64,000 bases of DNA, from positions 27,192-91,191 of the forward strand of contig JJNX02000002.1 in assembly GCA_000681355.2 (NCBI GenBank), written 5' to 3'. Made by a program: the position numbers and the translations under genes. The notes below the pieces were generated by a model that was given only the letters and a program-made list of their open reading frames with translations, was not told the DNA's origin and made no database searches. The stretch is from Peptococcaceae bacterium SCADC1_2_3. Lineage in GTDB: Bacteria > Bacillota > Desulfotomaculia > Desulfotomaculales > Nap2-2B. Below, piece by piece: positions 17,382 to 25,756 of the stretch; the first letter of the stretch is position 1; each line of letters begins with the position of its first letter.

Positions 17382-17525
17382 TTTAACCAAAAAAAACTGG
17401 ATTTTTATTTTTAATTTTTTTTTAAAAAAAGAAGGAGATTGGCAAAGATTGTCGAACAATTTAATATAATAAAGAAGTTGGCAGAGAAAGCGAGGTGATT
17501 TAAGGCGCATTTACTAAGGGTTCTG

Positions 17526-18149
17526 TTGGTAGTATTGTTGAGTGTGGCTTTATTTCCACTAAGCGCTATGGCCGATGTTTACGTGGTTGAAAAGGGAGAT
17601 ACTTTATATTCCATTGCCCTCAAAAATAATACTACCGTAAGCGCTTTACAAGATAAGAATAATTTAAAAGATACATCTATTTTTACCGGACAAAAATTAA
17701 ATATATCTGTTGTATCTACTGCTTACCATTCATCCTTAACGACAGACAGTGTATCGCGTGGAATAAGTTTTTCAGGTGTACGTACGATTTTAGGAAAAGC
17801 CTTATCTTTGCTGGGAAGTAGGTATGCGTACGGCGCTAGTGGACCAAGGGTATTTGATTGCTCTGGTTTTACTTCTTATGTTTTTAAAAGTCTTGGTTTT
17901 AACCTGCCTCATAATGCTGCTGCCCAGGCTGCCATTGGTAAGCCGGTAAGAAAGTCAGAGCTTTTACCCGGCGATTTGGTTTTCTTTAGTTATTACGGTA
18001 ATAGAGGAATCAATCACGTAGGAATTTACAGCGGCAATAACAAGTTCATTCATGCATCCTCTTCTTCCAGAGGGGTAATTTATTCCTCATTACGCGACGC
18101 TTATTATCAAAATAATTACCGGGGAGCAAGAAGGATACTTTATAAGTAA
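17526..18149 (+). CDS. LysM-NlpC/P60 cell-wall endopeptidase, start uncertain
   Basis: Secreted peptidoglycan hydrolase. A signal sequence (VVLLSVALFPLSAMA) precedes one LysM domain (YVVEKGDTLYSIALKNN) and a C-terminal NlpC/P60 domain with catalytic Cys in FDCSGFTSYVF, His in INHVGIY and a third polar residue near FIHASSSS. TTG 17526 lies 26 bases from the perfect ribosome-binding site GAGGTGAT (17493-17500), which is too far. GTG 17495 would give M-I-stop, but removing one T from 17499-17501 would give a complete signal peptide MIKAHLLRVLL. A one-base insertion or a non-standard start is therefore possible. Divergent from spoIVA. Confidence 0.82.
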   Translation: MVVLLSVALFPLSAMADVYVVEKGDTLYSIALKNNTTVSALQDKNNLKDTSIFTGQKLNISVVSTAYHSSLTTDSVSRGISFSGVRTILGKALSLLGSRYAYGASGPRVFDCSGFTSYVFKSLGFNLPHNAAAQAAIGKPVRKSELLPGDLVFFSYYGNRGINHVGIYSGNNKFIHASSSSRGVIYSSLRDAYYQNNYRGARRILYK

Positions 18150-18157
18150 CTATAATC

Positions 18158-18291
18158 GTAACTACTCAGGTTCATAGGGGCAAAGGCACAGAGGCACAAA
18201 GTTTTTTTGCCAGACTTGCAGATCTCTATACGTTTTCATTTCACTTTAGACCTTTGTGCTTTTGAACCTATGTGCCTACCTAAGTAGTTAC
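18158..18291. mobile_element. MITE-like element, copy 1
   Basis: A 134-bp non-coding element bounded by GTAACTACTCAGGT and its inverted copy ACCTAAGTAGTTAC (13 of 14 match). Inside each end are related AAAGGCACAGAGGCACAAAG / CTTTGTGCTTTTGAACC segments. A related, larger copy lies at 46849-47089. It sits just downstream of the NlpC/P60 gene. From 18357 to 18570 I see only AT-rich sequence. Confidence 0.75.
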
Positions 18292-18326
18292 CTATTATAT
18301 CATAATATCTTATCTTTTCCAGATAA

Positions 18327-18356
18327 TTTAAGGCGTCTTATAACAGACGCCTTAAA
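18327..18356. terminator. Terminator-like hairpin
   Basis: An 11-bp perfect stem: TTTAAGGCGTC (18327-18337) with GACGCCTTAAA (18346-18356) and an 8-base loop, in AT-rich surroundings between the convergent NlpC/P60 and phosphorylase genes. Confidence 0.55.
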
Positions 18357-18570
18357 ATTTACTTCTTTTGATTACCTTATCCATATTTACTATAATTATT
18401 TATCTCTTTACTACATCCATTTACCTTTGACATTTACTTTAAAAACTAAATTAATTTACCTCAAATTTACGGCTATACGCTTAAAGCTTAACCCATTTCC
18501 CACCCCCTCAAATCTACTGTTGTTATATTATATGACCGACTATAACCCATCTTTCCTGGTAATTTTTGAT

Positions 18571-19401
18571 TTACTCGCCAAGTAAAGTAGGGTAACGCAG
18601 TTGAGGACAGTTGCACTCCGGGTCAAGCTTTATATTGCGTAAAGCGTAGAGCAAAATTTTTCCCATTCGCGGGGCTTCCTGATAAAATATCCTGCTTAGC
18701 GTATCATGCTGCCAATCTTCAACAACCCCTTCGGCATAATTGGCGACTATATCTATTCGAGCGTAACAGGCAGCTATTTCTCTGGCCAGATATGCTTCCG
18801 GACACATACTTTGCCCCACTATATCGGCCCCTAAACGCCCCAACATGGCAATTTCCGCCGGGCTTTCAAAGTGGCGGCCGTCGGTGACGGCGTATATGCC
18901 GCGGTCAAAAACACGTCCTGTTCCATCTGCATTACACAACCGGGCAGCTTTTATCAAGTTAATTCTGATTTGCGGACAAACAGCCTGGCGCATAGCCAAA
19001 AGATAATCGCTGCTTAACTCTATATCTTTGCGCAAGGAAAAATCCAGGTAGTCAGAAGATATAACCAGGTCATACGGGTTTAAAAGGTGGTTTATAGAGC
19101 CCACGCCACCTTCGGCAATAATCTTTTTCACCCCGGCTTCTTTTAACACCCAGAATAACCGTAGTGAAGCCTGTCCCCGCTTAATTCCTTTTCGCCACCC
19201 GTGGAGTTTAACGTGAAGTACTTTTTTGTCTTCAAAAATAAACAATTTAAACCGCGGACTTTCTCCGTACGGAGTATCGAAAACTAAATTATTTTTTAGT
19301 ATCTTTAAGCCAGGAAAATTCAGGTCTTCCGGAAAATTACTTCCGCACGTTCCTGAACCGCCAATTATAGCAAAATCTACCTGGGGAATTTCCTGGCACA
19401 T
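18571..19401 (-). CDS. MTA phosphorylase / purine nucleoside phosphorylase family enzyme
   Basis: Phosphorolytic cleavage of a purine nucleoside, by family probably 5'-methylthioadenosine or inosine. Landmarks: phosphate-binding IIGGSGTCGS at the N-terminus, HGWRKGIKRGQ, AEGGVGSIN, YAVTDGRHFESPAEIAML and the substrate segment GQSMCPEAYLARE. ATG 19401 is chosen because AAGGTGA lies 6 bases before it; a TTG at 19407 overlaps that site. Substrate choice (MTA or hypoxanthine nucleosides) cannot be settled by eye. Confidence 0.85.
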   Translation of the reverse strand: MCQEIPQVDFAIIGGSGTCGSNFPEDLNFPGLKILKNNLVFDTPYGESPRFKLFIFEDKKVLHVKLHGWRKGIKRGQASLRLFWVLKEAGVKKIIAEGGVGSINHLLNPYDLVISSDYLDFSLRKDIELSSDYLLAMRQAVCPQIRINLIKAARLCNADGTGRVFDRGIYAVTDGRHFESPAEIAMLGRLGADIVGQSMCPEAYLAREIAACYARIDIVANYAEGVVEDWQHDTLSRIFYQEAPRMGKILLYALRNIKLDPECNCPQLRYPTLLGE

Positions 19402-19480
19402 AAACAATCACCTTATTAGTACCTTTTAGTACTTTATTATTAATTAATCAAAAATAACTAAAAATAACTAAGTACATTTT

Positions 19481-19508
19481 AAGTAGGGCAGGCTTCTAGC
19501 CTGCTCTT
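19481..19508. repeat. CAGGC/GCCTG palindromic repeat
   Basis: AAGTAGGGCAGGCTTCTAGCCTGC directly after adk; its GCAGGCT/AGCCTGC core and AAGTAGG lead match the repeats at 34823 and 47685. Confidence 0.55.
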
Positions 19509-20201
19509 TTAGCAACAAGAGGGAAGAGAATCATCATAATCTGAAATATTAGAAGTGGTCTTTATACTGGTAATAACCTCGGTTAACACTTTATTAATTT
19601 CCTGATCCCCGTTAATATTTTTAAGCAGTTTCTTTTGAATATAATATTCAATCAAAGGCTGGGTTTGATTTTCGTAAACATCCAAACGGTTAGAAACGGC
19701 CTCTTCATTATCATCGCTGCGCTGATATAATTCCCCGCCACAGTTATCGCATTTTCCTTCCTGCTGGGGGGGATTAAATAAAATATGATAGCTTGACCCG
19801 CAATTGCGGCAAATCCGTCGCCCCGTTAACCGGGCCATAAGTCTTTCCCGGGGAACGTCAATATTAATTACCCCGTTTAAATTAATCTTTAAGGCTTCAA
19901 TTGCTTCATCCAAGGCAATAGCCTGCGGTAAAGTCCGGGGAAAACCGTCAAGTAAAAAACCTTTTTCTTGACAATCATCCTGGGATAAACGTTCATTCAC
20001 CATTCCCACCACAACTTCGTCAGGTACCAGCTCTCCTTTATCCATGTACTCTTTGGCTCTTTTACCCATTTCGGTACCTGCTTTAATTGCTTCCCGAAAC
20101 ATATCTCCGGTAGACACATGGACAAGGCTAAATTCTTTTACCAGTCCTTCGGCTTGTGTTCCCTTACCGGCACCCGGTGGGCCCATGATTAAAAGTTTCA
20201 A
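19509..20201 (-). CDS. adk: Adenylate kinase, zinc-binding lid type
   Basis: Interconverts ATP + AMP and 2 ADP in the cytosol. P-loop [12 protein letters not shown] at residues 6-17, AMP site [16 protein letters not shown]. The lid carries four cysteines (CRNCGSSYH ... [14 protein letters not shown]) that bind structural zinc, as in Gram-positive enzymes. The C-terminal tail LPSCC is unusual but short. It stands apart from the ribosomal-protein operon where clostridial adk usually lies, beside tRNA-Pro. Confidence 0.95.
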   Translation of the reverse strand: MKLLIMGPPGAGKGTQAEGLVKEFSLVHVSTGDMFREAIKAGTEMGKRAKEYMDKGELVPDEVVVGMVNERLSQDDCQEKGFLLDGFPRTLPQAIALDEAIEALKINLNGVINIDVPRERLMARLTGRRICRNCGSSYHILFNPPQQEGKCDNCGGELYQRSDDNEEAVSNRLDVYENQTQPLIEYYIQKKLLKNINGDQEINKVLTEVITSIKTTSNISDYDDSLPSCC

Positions 20202-20223
20202 ATAAACCCCTCCCTAAAAATAA

Positions 20224-20300
<77 letters not shown>

Positions 20301-20338
20301 CCTAACTAGTTTATTATGCTACAATTCCCACCTAAAAG

Positions 20339-20851
20339 TCAAGGCCGGAAGTCCTGGGCTTCAAAATTAATAAAGCGTAAAGCCTGTTCGAAAAATGGTT
20401 TTACAAGCATAAACTTATCCTGGGCCAAAGAAGTTTCTGGCTTAAAATAAGCTAAAAGTTCTTTTTTAAAAAAGCCGATTTTTTGCCAGGCCGCATACGT
20501 ATTTTTCTCCCCTCCGTTAAATAAAAACGAGAAATCTTTTTGGTCAGCCAAACCGGTATCCCTTAAGATATTAATTAAACCAGTTACTAACCAGCTAGCA
20601 CTTATTTCTTTTTCGGTTAATTCTTCAGCCTTTGCATATTCTTTTCGGTCTTGAACTTGAGTTAAAAGAAAATCAAACAGCGCATAAACATCATCTTCCT
20701 GTAAAATATTTAATGACTCGACGGCTAGAACAGCTACCGCCCTAGCGCTTACTTTTTGCGTTAAACTTTCCCCATAACTCATACCAATAACCCTGCATAT
20801 TTCTTTTACTTTTTCTGCCGTCCAAAGGTCCAGGTTACAACAACCGTACAT
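20339..20851 (-). CDS. Hypothetical helical protein
   Basis: 170 residues, not recognised. It begins MYGCCNLDLWTAEKVKEIC and is predicted by eye to be mostly alpha-helical, with no signal peptide, membrane segment or cofactor motif. It has two adjacent cysteines at residues 4-5. It lies alone between tRNA-Pro and the nuclease lipoprotein. Composition resembles the neighbouring genes, and the reading frame is long enough to be real. Confidence 0.65.
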   Translation of the reverse strand: MYGCCNLDLWTAEKVKEICRVIGMSYGESLTQKVSARAVAVLAVESLNILQEDDVYALFDFLLTQVQDRKEYAKAEELTEKEISASWLVTGLINILRDTGLADQKDFSFLFNGGEKNTYAAWQKIGFFKKELLAYFKPETSLAQDKFMLVKPFFEQALRFINFEAQDFRP

Positions 20852-20966
20852 TTTTTCAACCCTCCATTTTTAACAAGCAAATTTGTTATTGTTAGCCTAA
20901 AATTTATTATACCAAAAAATGTCCGTGCTTTCCAATTAAACTTTTATCCTAACCCGTTTATTTACT

Positions 20967-21773
20967 TTATGGTTTGCACGTTTTACACGGTTGATACCCT
21001 GTCTTTATTGCTTCCTCTCGCTTCCCAAACTCCACTCTGTTTCGCGGCGCTATTTTTTGGGCCCATTGACAGTTGGGCCGGTGGAACTTTTTAGAGTTGG
21101 AATTGCCAATGTATTTCGTTTCGGTGTTTGCCTTGTTGAAAACGGAAGCAGGCGCTGGCACCTTTATGATTCCCCACAGCCCTTTTTCCGCTTCCCTTGC
21201 CTCCTTTTGGAATTCTATAAACATATCCGCGTATTTTACATTTGGCGGAACAGTCATTACCTGAGCCATGCCAACCAGGAGTAATGCAGCGTTAAACATT
21301 ACCTTCCGCACCTCGGTCTTTGAGCTATCACGAGGCGGCATAAGCCACACGTAAGCTAAGAGACGACCGTACTTGTCCCGCTGGGCCACGTCAATTTCCA
21401 AGTAAATGGTTTTATCAGACAACTCTTTCCTGGTGTAAATTGCCGCCTCTTTCCCGTACGGCTCTATTGTGCGAGTGCTCTCCGGAGTATCTACGCCAAT
21501 GAAGCGCACTTTTTCCTTACGGCCGTTTTCCAGGCGCACATGGATCGTATCCCCGTCTACCACGTAAATAACAGTAGACTTAAGAACAGGCAAACCTTTT
21601 CTTTCAGGTAAGGCAGTTACAGGAGATTTTTCCGCTGCCTCAGGTTTATTTTCAATCTGCCCATTCATACCCCCTGGCGCTTCCGGGGCAACAACTCCTT
21701 TCCCGCAACCCGCAGGCAAAATCAATAAAATCATTAAAATTATAAAAAGACGAACCAAAAGCATTTTAGACAT
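20967..21773 (-). CDS. Secreted thermonuclease-family lipoprotein with C-terminal Cys motif
   Basis: A 268-residue lipoprotein: basic start, hydrophobic stretch and lipobox ILPAGC. The staphylococcal-nuclease fold follows with YVVDGDTIHV, VRFIGVDTPES and RDKYGRLLAYVWL, containing the Asp, Arg and Glu expected at the active site. The C-terminal module FHRPNCQWAQKI ... REEAIKTGYQPCKTCKP is an Ada-like zinc/DNA-binding motif often joined to secreted nucleases. Likely degrades extracellular DNA or RNA. Confidence 0.88.
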   Translation of the reverse strand: MSKMLLVRLFIILMILLILPAGCGKGVVAPEAPGGMNGQIENKPEAAEKSPVTALPERKGLPVLKSTVIYVVDGDTIHVRLENGRKEKVRFIGVDTPESTRTIEPYGKEAAIYTRKELSDKTIYLEIDVAQRDKYGRLLAYVWLMPPRDSSKTEVRKVMFNAALLLVGMAQVMTVPPNVKYADMFIEFQKEAREAEKGLWGIIKVPAPASVFNKANTETKYIGNSNSKKFHRPNCQWAQKIAPRNRVEFGKREEAIKTGYQPCKTCKP

Positions 21774-21885
21774 GATATTTCGCTTGCTCCACTAATTCAA
21801 AAAATATATCTTGTTTTGCCGGTTTATTTATATTATACTATGTTAGGCAATAGGATAGCCGACAAAAATAACTTTATACCATTAT

Positions 21886-21962
<77 letters not shown>

Positions 21963-21977
21963 AAGGATATTTTATTT

Positions 21978-22631
21978 ATGATACGAAAGTTTCGCGGAAT
22001 ATTACTTGTAATCATTCTGCTCCTGTTCTTTTGTAAGCTGTTTAAAGATATGGCCTCCCATAAAATCTGTGCTTTCGATAGGACAATTACCCATTTAATC
22101 AGATACTACACAAACTCAGAAATAACAGTAGTAATGAAAGGTATCACTTTACTGGGTTCTGCCAACGTAATATTTCTAATTGCAATAGGGACAATCTCCA
22201 CCTTTTTTATCCTGCGACGGCAACTATTAGAACCTCTATTTTTGACTGTTGCTACAACGGGAAGCTGGCTATTGAGCGAGTTATTAAAATGGAGTTTTCA
22301 CCGGCCCCGTCCAACTGTAAACCAACTATTAAATATCACCGGCTACAGCTTTCCCAGTGCCCATTCCATGGTAAGCTTGGTTTTATATGGCGCCATTGCC
22401 TATTTGCTTTGGATACGTTTACCTTCCACACGCTTGCGTTGGTTTTTAACAAGCAGCTTTGTTTTGCTTATCGTTTTTATCGGCATAAGCAGAATTTATT
22501 TAGGAGTCCATTATCCCAGTGATGTGTTGGCTGGATTTGCCGCCGGTGGAATTTGGCTAACCTGTTGTGTGCTGGCACTAAATGTTGTTAGTTACCGTAC
22601 GAGGTTAGCCCGCAAGGATCTGATCAATTAA
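21978..22631 (+). CDS. PAP2-family membrane phosphatase
   Basis: An integral membrane lipid phosphatase, 217 residues with about five membrane segments. The three PAP2 signature motifs are intact: KWSFHRPRP, SFPSAHS and SRIYLGVHYPSDV (catalytic His residues in the second and third). Candidate substrates are undecaprenyl pyrophosphate or phosphatidylglycerol phosphate; the sequence does not decide. It follows tRNA-Arg by 15 bases and may be cotranscribed with it. Confidence 0.9.
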   Translation: MIRKFRGILLVIILLLFFCKLFKDMASHKICAFDRTITHLIRYYTNSEITVVMKGITLLGSANVIFLIAIGTISTFFILRRQLLEPLFLTVATTGSWLLSELLKWSFHRPRPTVNQLLNITGYSFPSAHSMVSLVLYGAIAYLLWIRLPSTRLRWFLTSSFVLLIVFIGISRIYLGVHYPSDVLAGFAAGGIWLTCCVLALNVVSYRTRLARKDLIN

Positions 22632-22660
22632 ACCGCTTATTGGAGAGCGCTTAAGCGGTT
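22631..22660 (+). terminator. Weak terminator hairpin
   Basis: AACCGCTT (22631-22638) pairs with AAGCGGTT (22653-22660) with a 14-base loop and a modest GTTTCAATT tail after the PAP2 gene. Confidence 0.4.
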
Positions 22661-22889
22661 GTTTCAATTCTCTCTTAGGGTAATTTTTACTAATACCGAG
22701 AGTTTACATAATACTATGTTCCTTTCAGTATGGCGCGTAATTTTGAGTTTTAAGAAAGAATTAAGGCTCATTGCTTACGGCAAAAGTTTCGCCACTTGGT
22801 CTGGTTAAATATGACATTACCCAAACGAACGATGCTCACTTTATTTTGCGGAACCGCTATTTTTTTCTTTCTTAAGTTTAAGCCTTAAT
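22661..22889. other. Unassigned intergenic segment with inverted and swapped modules
   Basis: No gene. AATTAAGGCT (22759-22768) is inverted at 22881-22890 and the module AAGAAAGAA appears beside both, but in swapped order. I recognise no riboswitch or insertion sequence. Confidence 0.3.
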
Positions 22890-23801
22890 TTAAGCCCGGG
22901 GATGGGTCTGGTTATAAACTTCTCTTAAACGTACATCAGTCAAGTGAGTGTAAATCTGGGTAGTAGTAATATCTACGTGTCCCAGTAATTCCTGGACTGA
23001 CCTTAGATCAGCCCCGTTTTCTAACAGGTGAGTGGCAAATGAATGGCGTATAGTATGAGGAGCAATTTCTTTTTTAATGCCCGCTAGGCGGGCGTATTTT
23101 TTAATAATTTTCCAAAAACCCTGCCTGGTAAGCTGTGTGCCCCTTTGGTTGACAAATAATATTTTAGTTCTTTTGTTTTTAAGGAGCTTTGACCTTCCTT
23201 GCGTAAGGTATAGGGAAACATAACGGGCGGCTACCGACCCCAGGGGAATAATCCGCTCCCGGGACCCTTTTCCCAAAGCCAGCACAAAACCATGCTCTAA
23301 ATCAAGATGCTCTAATTCAAGAGAAATAAGCTCGGTTACCCGCATGCCGGTAGCGTATAAAAGCTCTAACATTGCTTTGTCACGCAGTCCCGCCGGTTTG
23401 GCTAGGGAAGGTTGACTTAAAAGAGTTTCAACCTCCCGGAAAGTAAGCACCTGAGGCAAGTGCTGGACGAGGTGCGGGGATTCCAGGCTATCTGTTGGGT
23501 CAACACTAACATACTCTTCGTTTAAAAGAAAACGGTAAAATGATCGAATGGCGGCTAAATGACGGGAAATTGTAGCCGGTGTAAGGTTTTTCCGGTGAAG
23601 TTTTAACAAGTATGCCTGCACTGTTTGCCGGTTTATTTGGGTTGTCAGATCTAATTCTTTTTTAAGACAATAGGAAAAAAAATCCCTAAGGTCAAAACGG
23701 TAAGAAACCAGAGTATTTAAGGCCAGCCCTTTTTCTACGGCTAAATAATTTAAAAAATTGGTCAATAATTCTTCCGGATTTTCCGCTTTTGTACTTTCCA
23801 T
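22890..23801 (-). CDS. xerD: Tyrosine recombinase XerD
   Basis: Chromosome-dimer resolution recombinase acting at dif. The catalytic set is complete: Arg in ATGMRVTELISL, HTIRHSFATHLLENGADLRSVQELLGH, and Tyr in TTQIYTHLT. Length 303. Position close to spoIIM matches the xerD (ripX) neighbourhood of Bacillus, which is why I call XerD rather than XerC. It is the last gene of the spoIIM-DUF362-xerD group. Confidence 0.9.
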   Translation of the reverse strand: MESTKAENPEELLTNFLNYLAVEKGLALNTLVSYRFDLRDFFSYCLKKELDLTTQINRQTVQAYLLKLHRKNLTPATISRHLAAIRSFYRFLLNEEYVSVDPTDSLESPHLVQHLPQVLTFREVETLLSQPSLAKPAGLRDKAMLELLYATGMRVTELISLELEHLDLEHGFVLALGKGSRERIIPLGSVAARYVSLYLTQGRSKLLKNKRTKILFVNQRGTQLTRQGFWKIIKKYARLAGIKKEIAPHTIRHSFATHLLENGADLRSVQELLGHVDITTTQIYTHLTDVRLREVYNQTHPRA

Positions 23802-23822
23802 TTGCTTAGCCGGTCCTTTCTA

Positions 23823-24932
23823 TTAAATTCGAATTAGCCGATATTTTCTTGTGCCTAAGCCGGTTTCTTCACCATACTTTAGCTGGCGCTGCCAGTCTAT
23901 CGTGGGCCAAAGAGCTTTAAATTTATCTTCTCCTTCGGGGCACGCGGCAAGACGTGAATTAGGCAAACCTCTTTCTTTATTCACCAAATCTACGCAGGCC
24001 TGATCCAGGGCTACCGGATCAAGCGAAGCCAATATACCAATATCTCTTACGATTGAAGCATCCGTCCAGCCGTAACAGTCGCACTCCGGGGAAACATTTT
24101 GGACAAAATTAATAAAACCGGCTTTGCCTGGTTTATTTTGCAATACTCCGGCACAATACTCAACTATTTTTTCCTGGATAATGTCCGGTTCAGTCTTCCA
24201 GTTAATGGCAATTGCTTGCTCAGGACAGGTGACGGTACATTCCCCACAGCCAATACATTTTTTAGAATCAATGGTGGCCTTAAAAATTTTTCTATTAACT
24301 TTAATAGCCCCGGCAGGACACCATTTACTGCAACGGGCACAACCCATACATTTTTCCTGATTTATTTCCGGCAAAATATCGGAATGCATCATTTGTTTGC
24401 CGCTGCGGGAACCAGAACCCATACCCAGATTTTTTAATGCTCCGCCAAAACCAGTAGCTTCGTGACCTTTAAAATGGCTAACCACCAGTAAGGCATCGGC
24501 ATGGTAAATGGCACTGCTTATTTTTACTTCTTTAAAGTGTTTTAGCTGCACCGGTACATTAAGAAAATCTTTGCCCGTCAGGCCATCAGCAATAATTAAA
24601 GGAGCATCCACCACGGCGTAAGCAAAACCATTTTCAATGGCTATTTGCAAGTGATCAACGGCATTGGCCCGGCTGCCCACGTAAAGTGTATTGGCATCCG
24701 TGAGAAAAGGTTTTCCGCCTATTGATTTTACTATATTTACCAGTCTCCGGATATATTGGGGACGAATGTAGCCGGTATTTCCCCTTTCCCCAAAATGTAA
24801 TTTAAAAGCCACTAAATCTTTGGGGGCCACAATTTCCCTTAACCTGGCCTGAACAAACAGCTTTTCTACTTTTTCCAAAAGGCCTTGTCCGGGCGTGATG
24901 CGCAAATCGGCCCAATAAACCTCGGCGGCCAT
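23823..24932 (-). CDS. DUF362 protein with two [4Fe-4S] ferredoxin motifs
   Basis: A 369-residue DUF362 (iron-sulfur) protein of unknown reaction. Two ferredoxin-type motifs are clear: CMGCARCSKWCPAGAI and CIGCGECTVTCPEQAI. The flanking DUF362 domain includes HFGERGNTGYIRP, TDANTLYVGSRANAVDHL, SHFKGHEATGFGGALKNLGMG and DPVALDQACVDLV. It probably transfers electrons in the anaerobic cytosol. It lies between spoIIM and xerD with 21 bases to xerD. Confidence 0.85.
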   Translation of the reverse strand: MAAEVYWADLRITPGQGLLEKVEKLFVQARLREIVAPKDLVAFKLHFGERGNTGYIRPQYIRRLVNIVKSIGGKPFLTDANTLYVGSRANAVDHLQIAIENGFAYAVVDAPLIIADGLTGKDFLNVPVQLKHFKEVKISSAIYHADALLVVSHFKGHEATGFGGALKNLGMGSGSRSGKQMMHSDILPEINQEKCMGCARCSKWCPAGAIKVNRKIFKATIDSKKCIGCGECTVTCPEQAIAINWKTEPDIIQEKIVEYCAGVLQNKPGKAGFINFVQNVSPECDCYGWTDASIVRDIGILASLDPVALDQACVDLVNKERGLPNSRLAACPEGEDKFKALWPTIDWQRQLKYGEETGLGTRKYRLIRI

Positions 24933-24989
24933 TTTTTCACCTCAATTATATAAAATTCTTCCTGATTGATTTTTTTCCTGTTTTTAAGT

Positions 24990-25616
24990 TTAAAAATATT
25001 TAACTATAACCTGGGTTAACCAGGAAGAAAAATAAGCTTTTATAAAAGCAGATCCTAGAATTACTACGGTTATAACCAGCATTATCAAAGTGTAACGCAA
25101 AAAGGTGGGCCACAGGGCAAAATTAAAGTTTCTGGGCTTGCGGACAAGGTATAAAGAAAAAGAAATAGCTGTTCCGGCCCCTATTATTAAGGCCGGCAGG
25201 TATAAAAGACCGGCGGGCAAAATAGCGGCGGCGAATAAAAAAAACCCCGGCCAGCCAATATTTTGGACCAAAAAAAATGTCGTAAACCCGAAGATAAAAC
25301 CCTGCCCAAAAATTAACCCCAGGATTAACGGGACACCAATCACCGTTAACCCTAATAAATATACTATTCCAATAATAATTAAATGATCTGCCAGCGTACT
25401 TTTAACTACCGTAAGAGACGTGACGGGTAACTGCCCTGCCTGACTGGTGAATTTATTTACTAATCTAGCTAATTCGTTGACCTGGTTGGAAGGAAGGCAG
25501 TTTACACCCTTGCCGCCACTAATTACGCCCGACGTAAAGACAACCGCGATAATCAGGTAAAGTAGCCAGCTTTGCCGGATATGGCTCATAAAAGACCGTA
25601 GCCAGCTTTGAAGCAC
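24990..25616 (-). CDS. spoIIM: Stage II sporulation protein M
   Basis: Membrane subunit of the SpoIID-SpoIIM-SpoIIP complex that thins septal peptidoglycan during engulfment. 208 residues with about five hydrophobic segments, including SWLLYLIIAVVFTSGVISG and FFLFAAAILPAGLLYLPALIIGAG. The central LGLTVIGVPLILGLIFGQGFIFGF is typical of the family. Its neighbourhood with xerD matches Bacillus. Confidence 0.92.
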   Translation of the reverse strand: MLQSWLRSFMSHIRQSWLLYLIIAVVFTSGVISGGKGVNCLPSNQVNELARLVNKFTSQAGQLPVTSLTVVKSTLADHLIIIGIVYLLGLTVIGVPLILGLIFGQGFIFGFTTFFLVQNIGWPGFFLFAAAILPAGLLYLPALIIGAGTAISFSLYLVRKPRNFNFALWPTFLRYTLIMLVITVVILGSAFIKAYFSSWLTQVIVKYF

Positions 25617-25756
25617 CTTTTTTCTTCCTTTCCCTGCCTCTTCTTTGTTTATACATTTTGTACTTGTTTTATACTTATGGAAGAAAAAAAGGATTTATAC
25701 CGGTGGACAGAAAAGCAATAGTAGAGCAATGCGGACCGGCCCGAAACTTTATTAGT

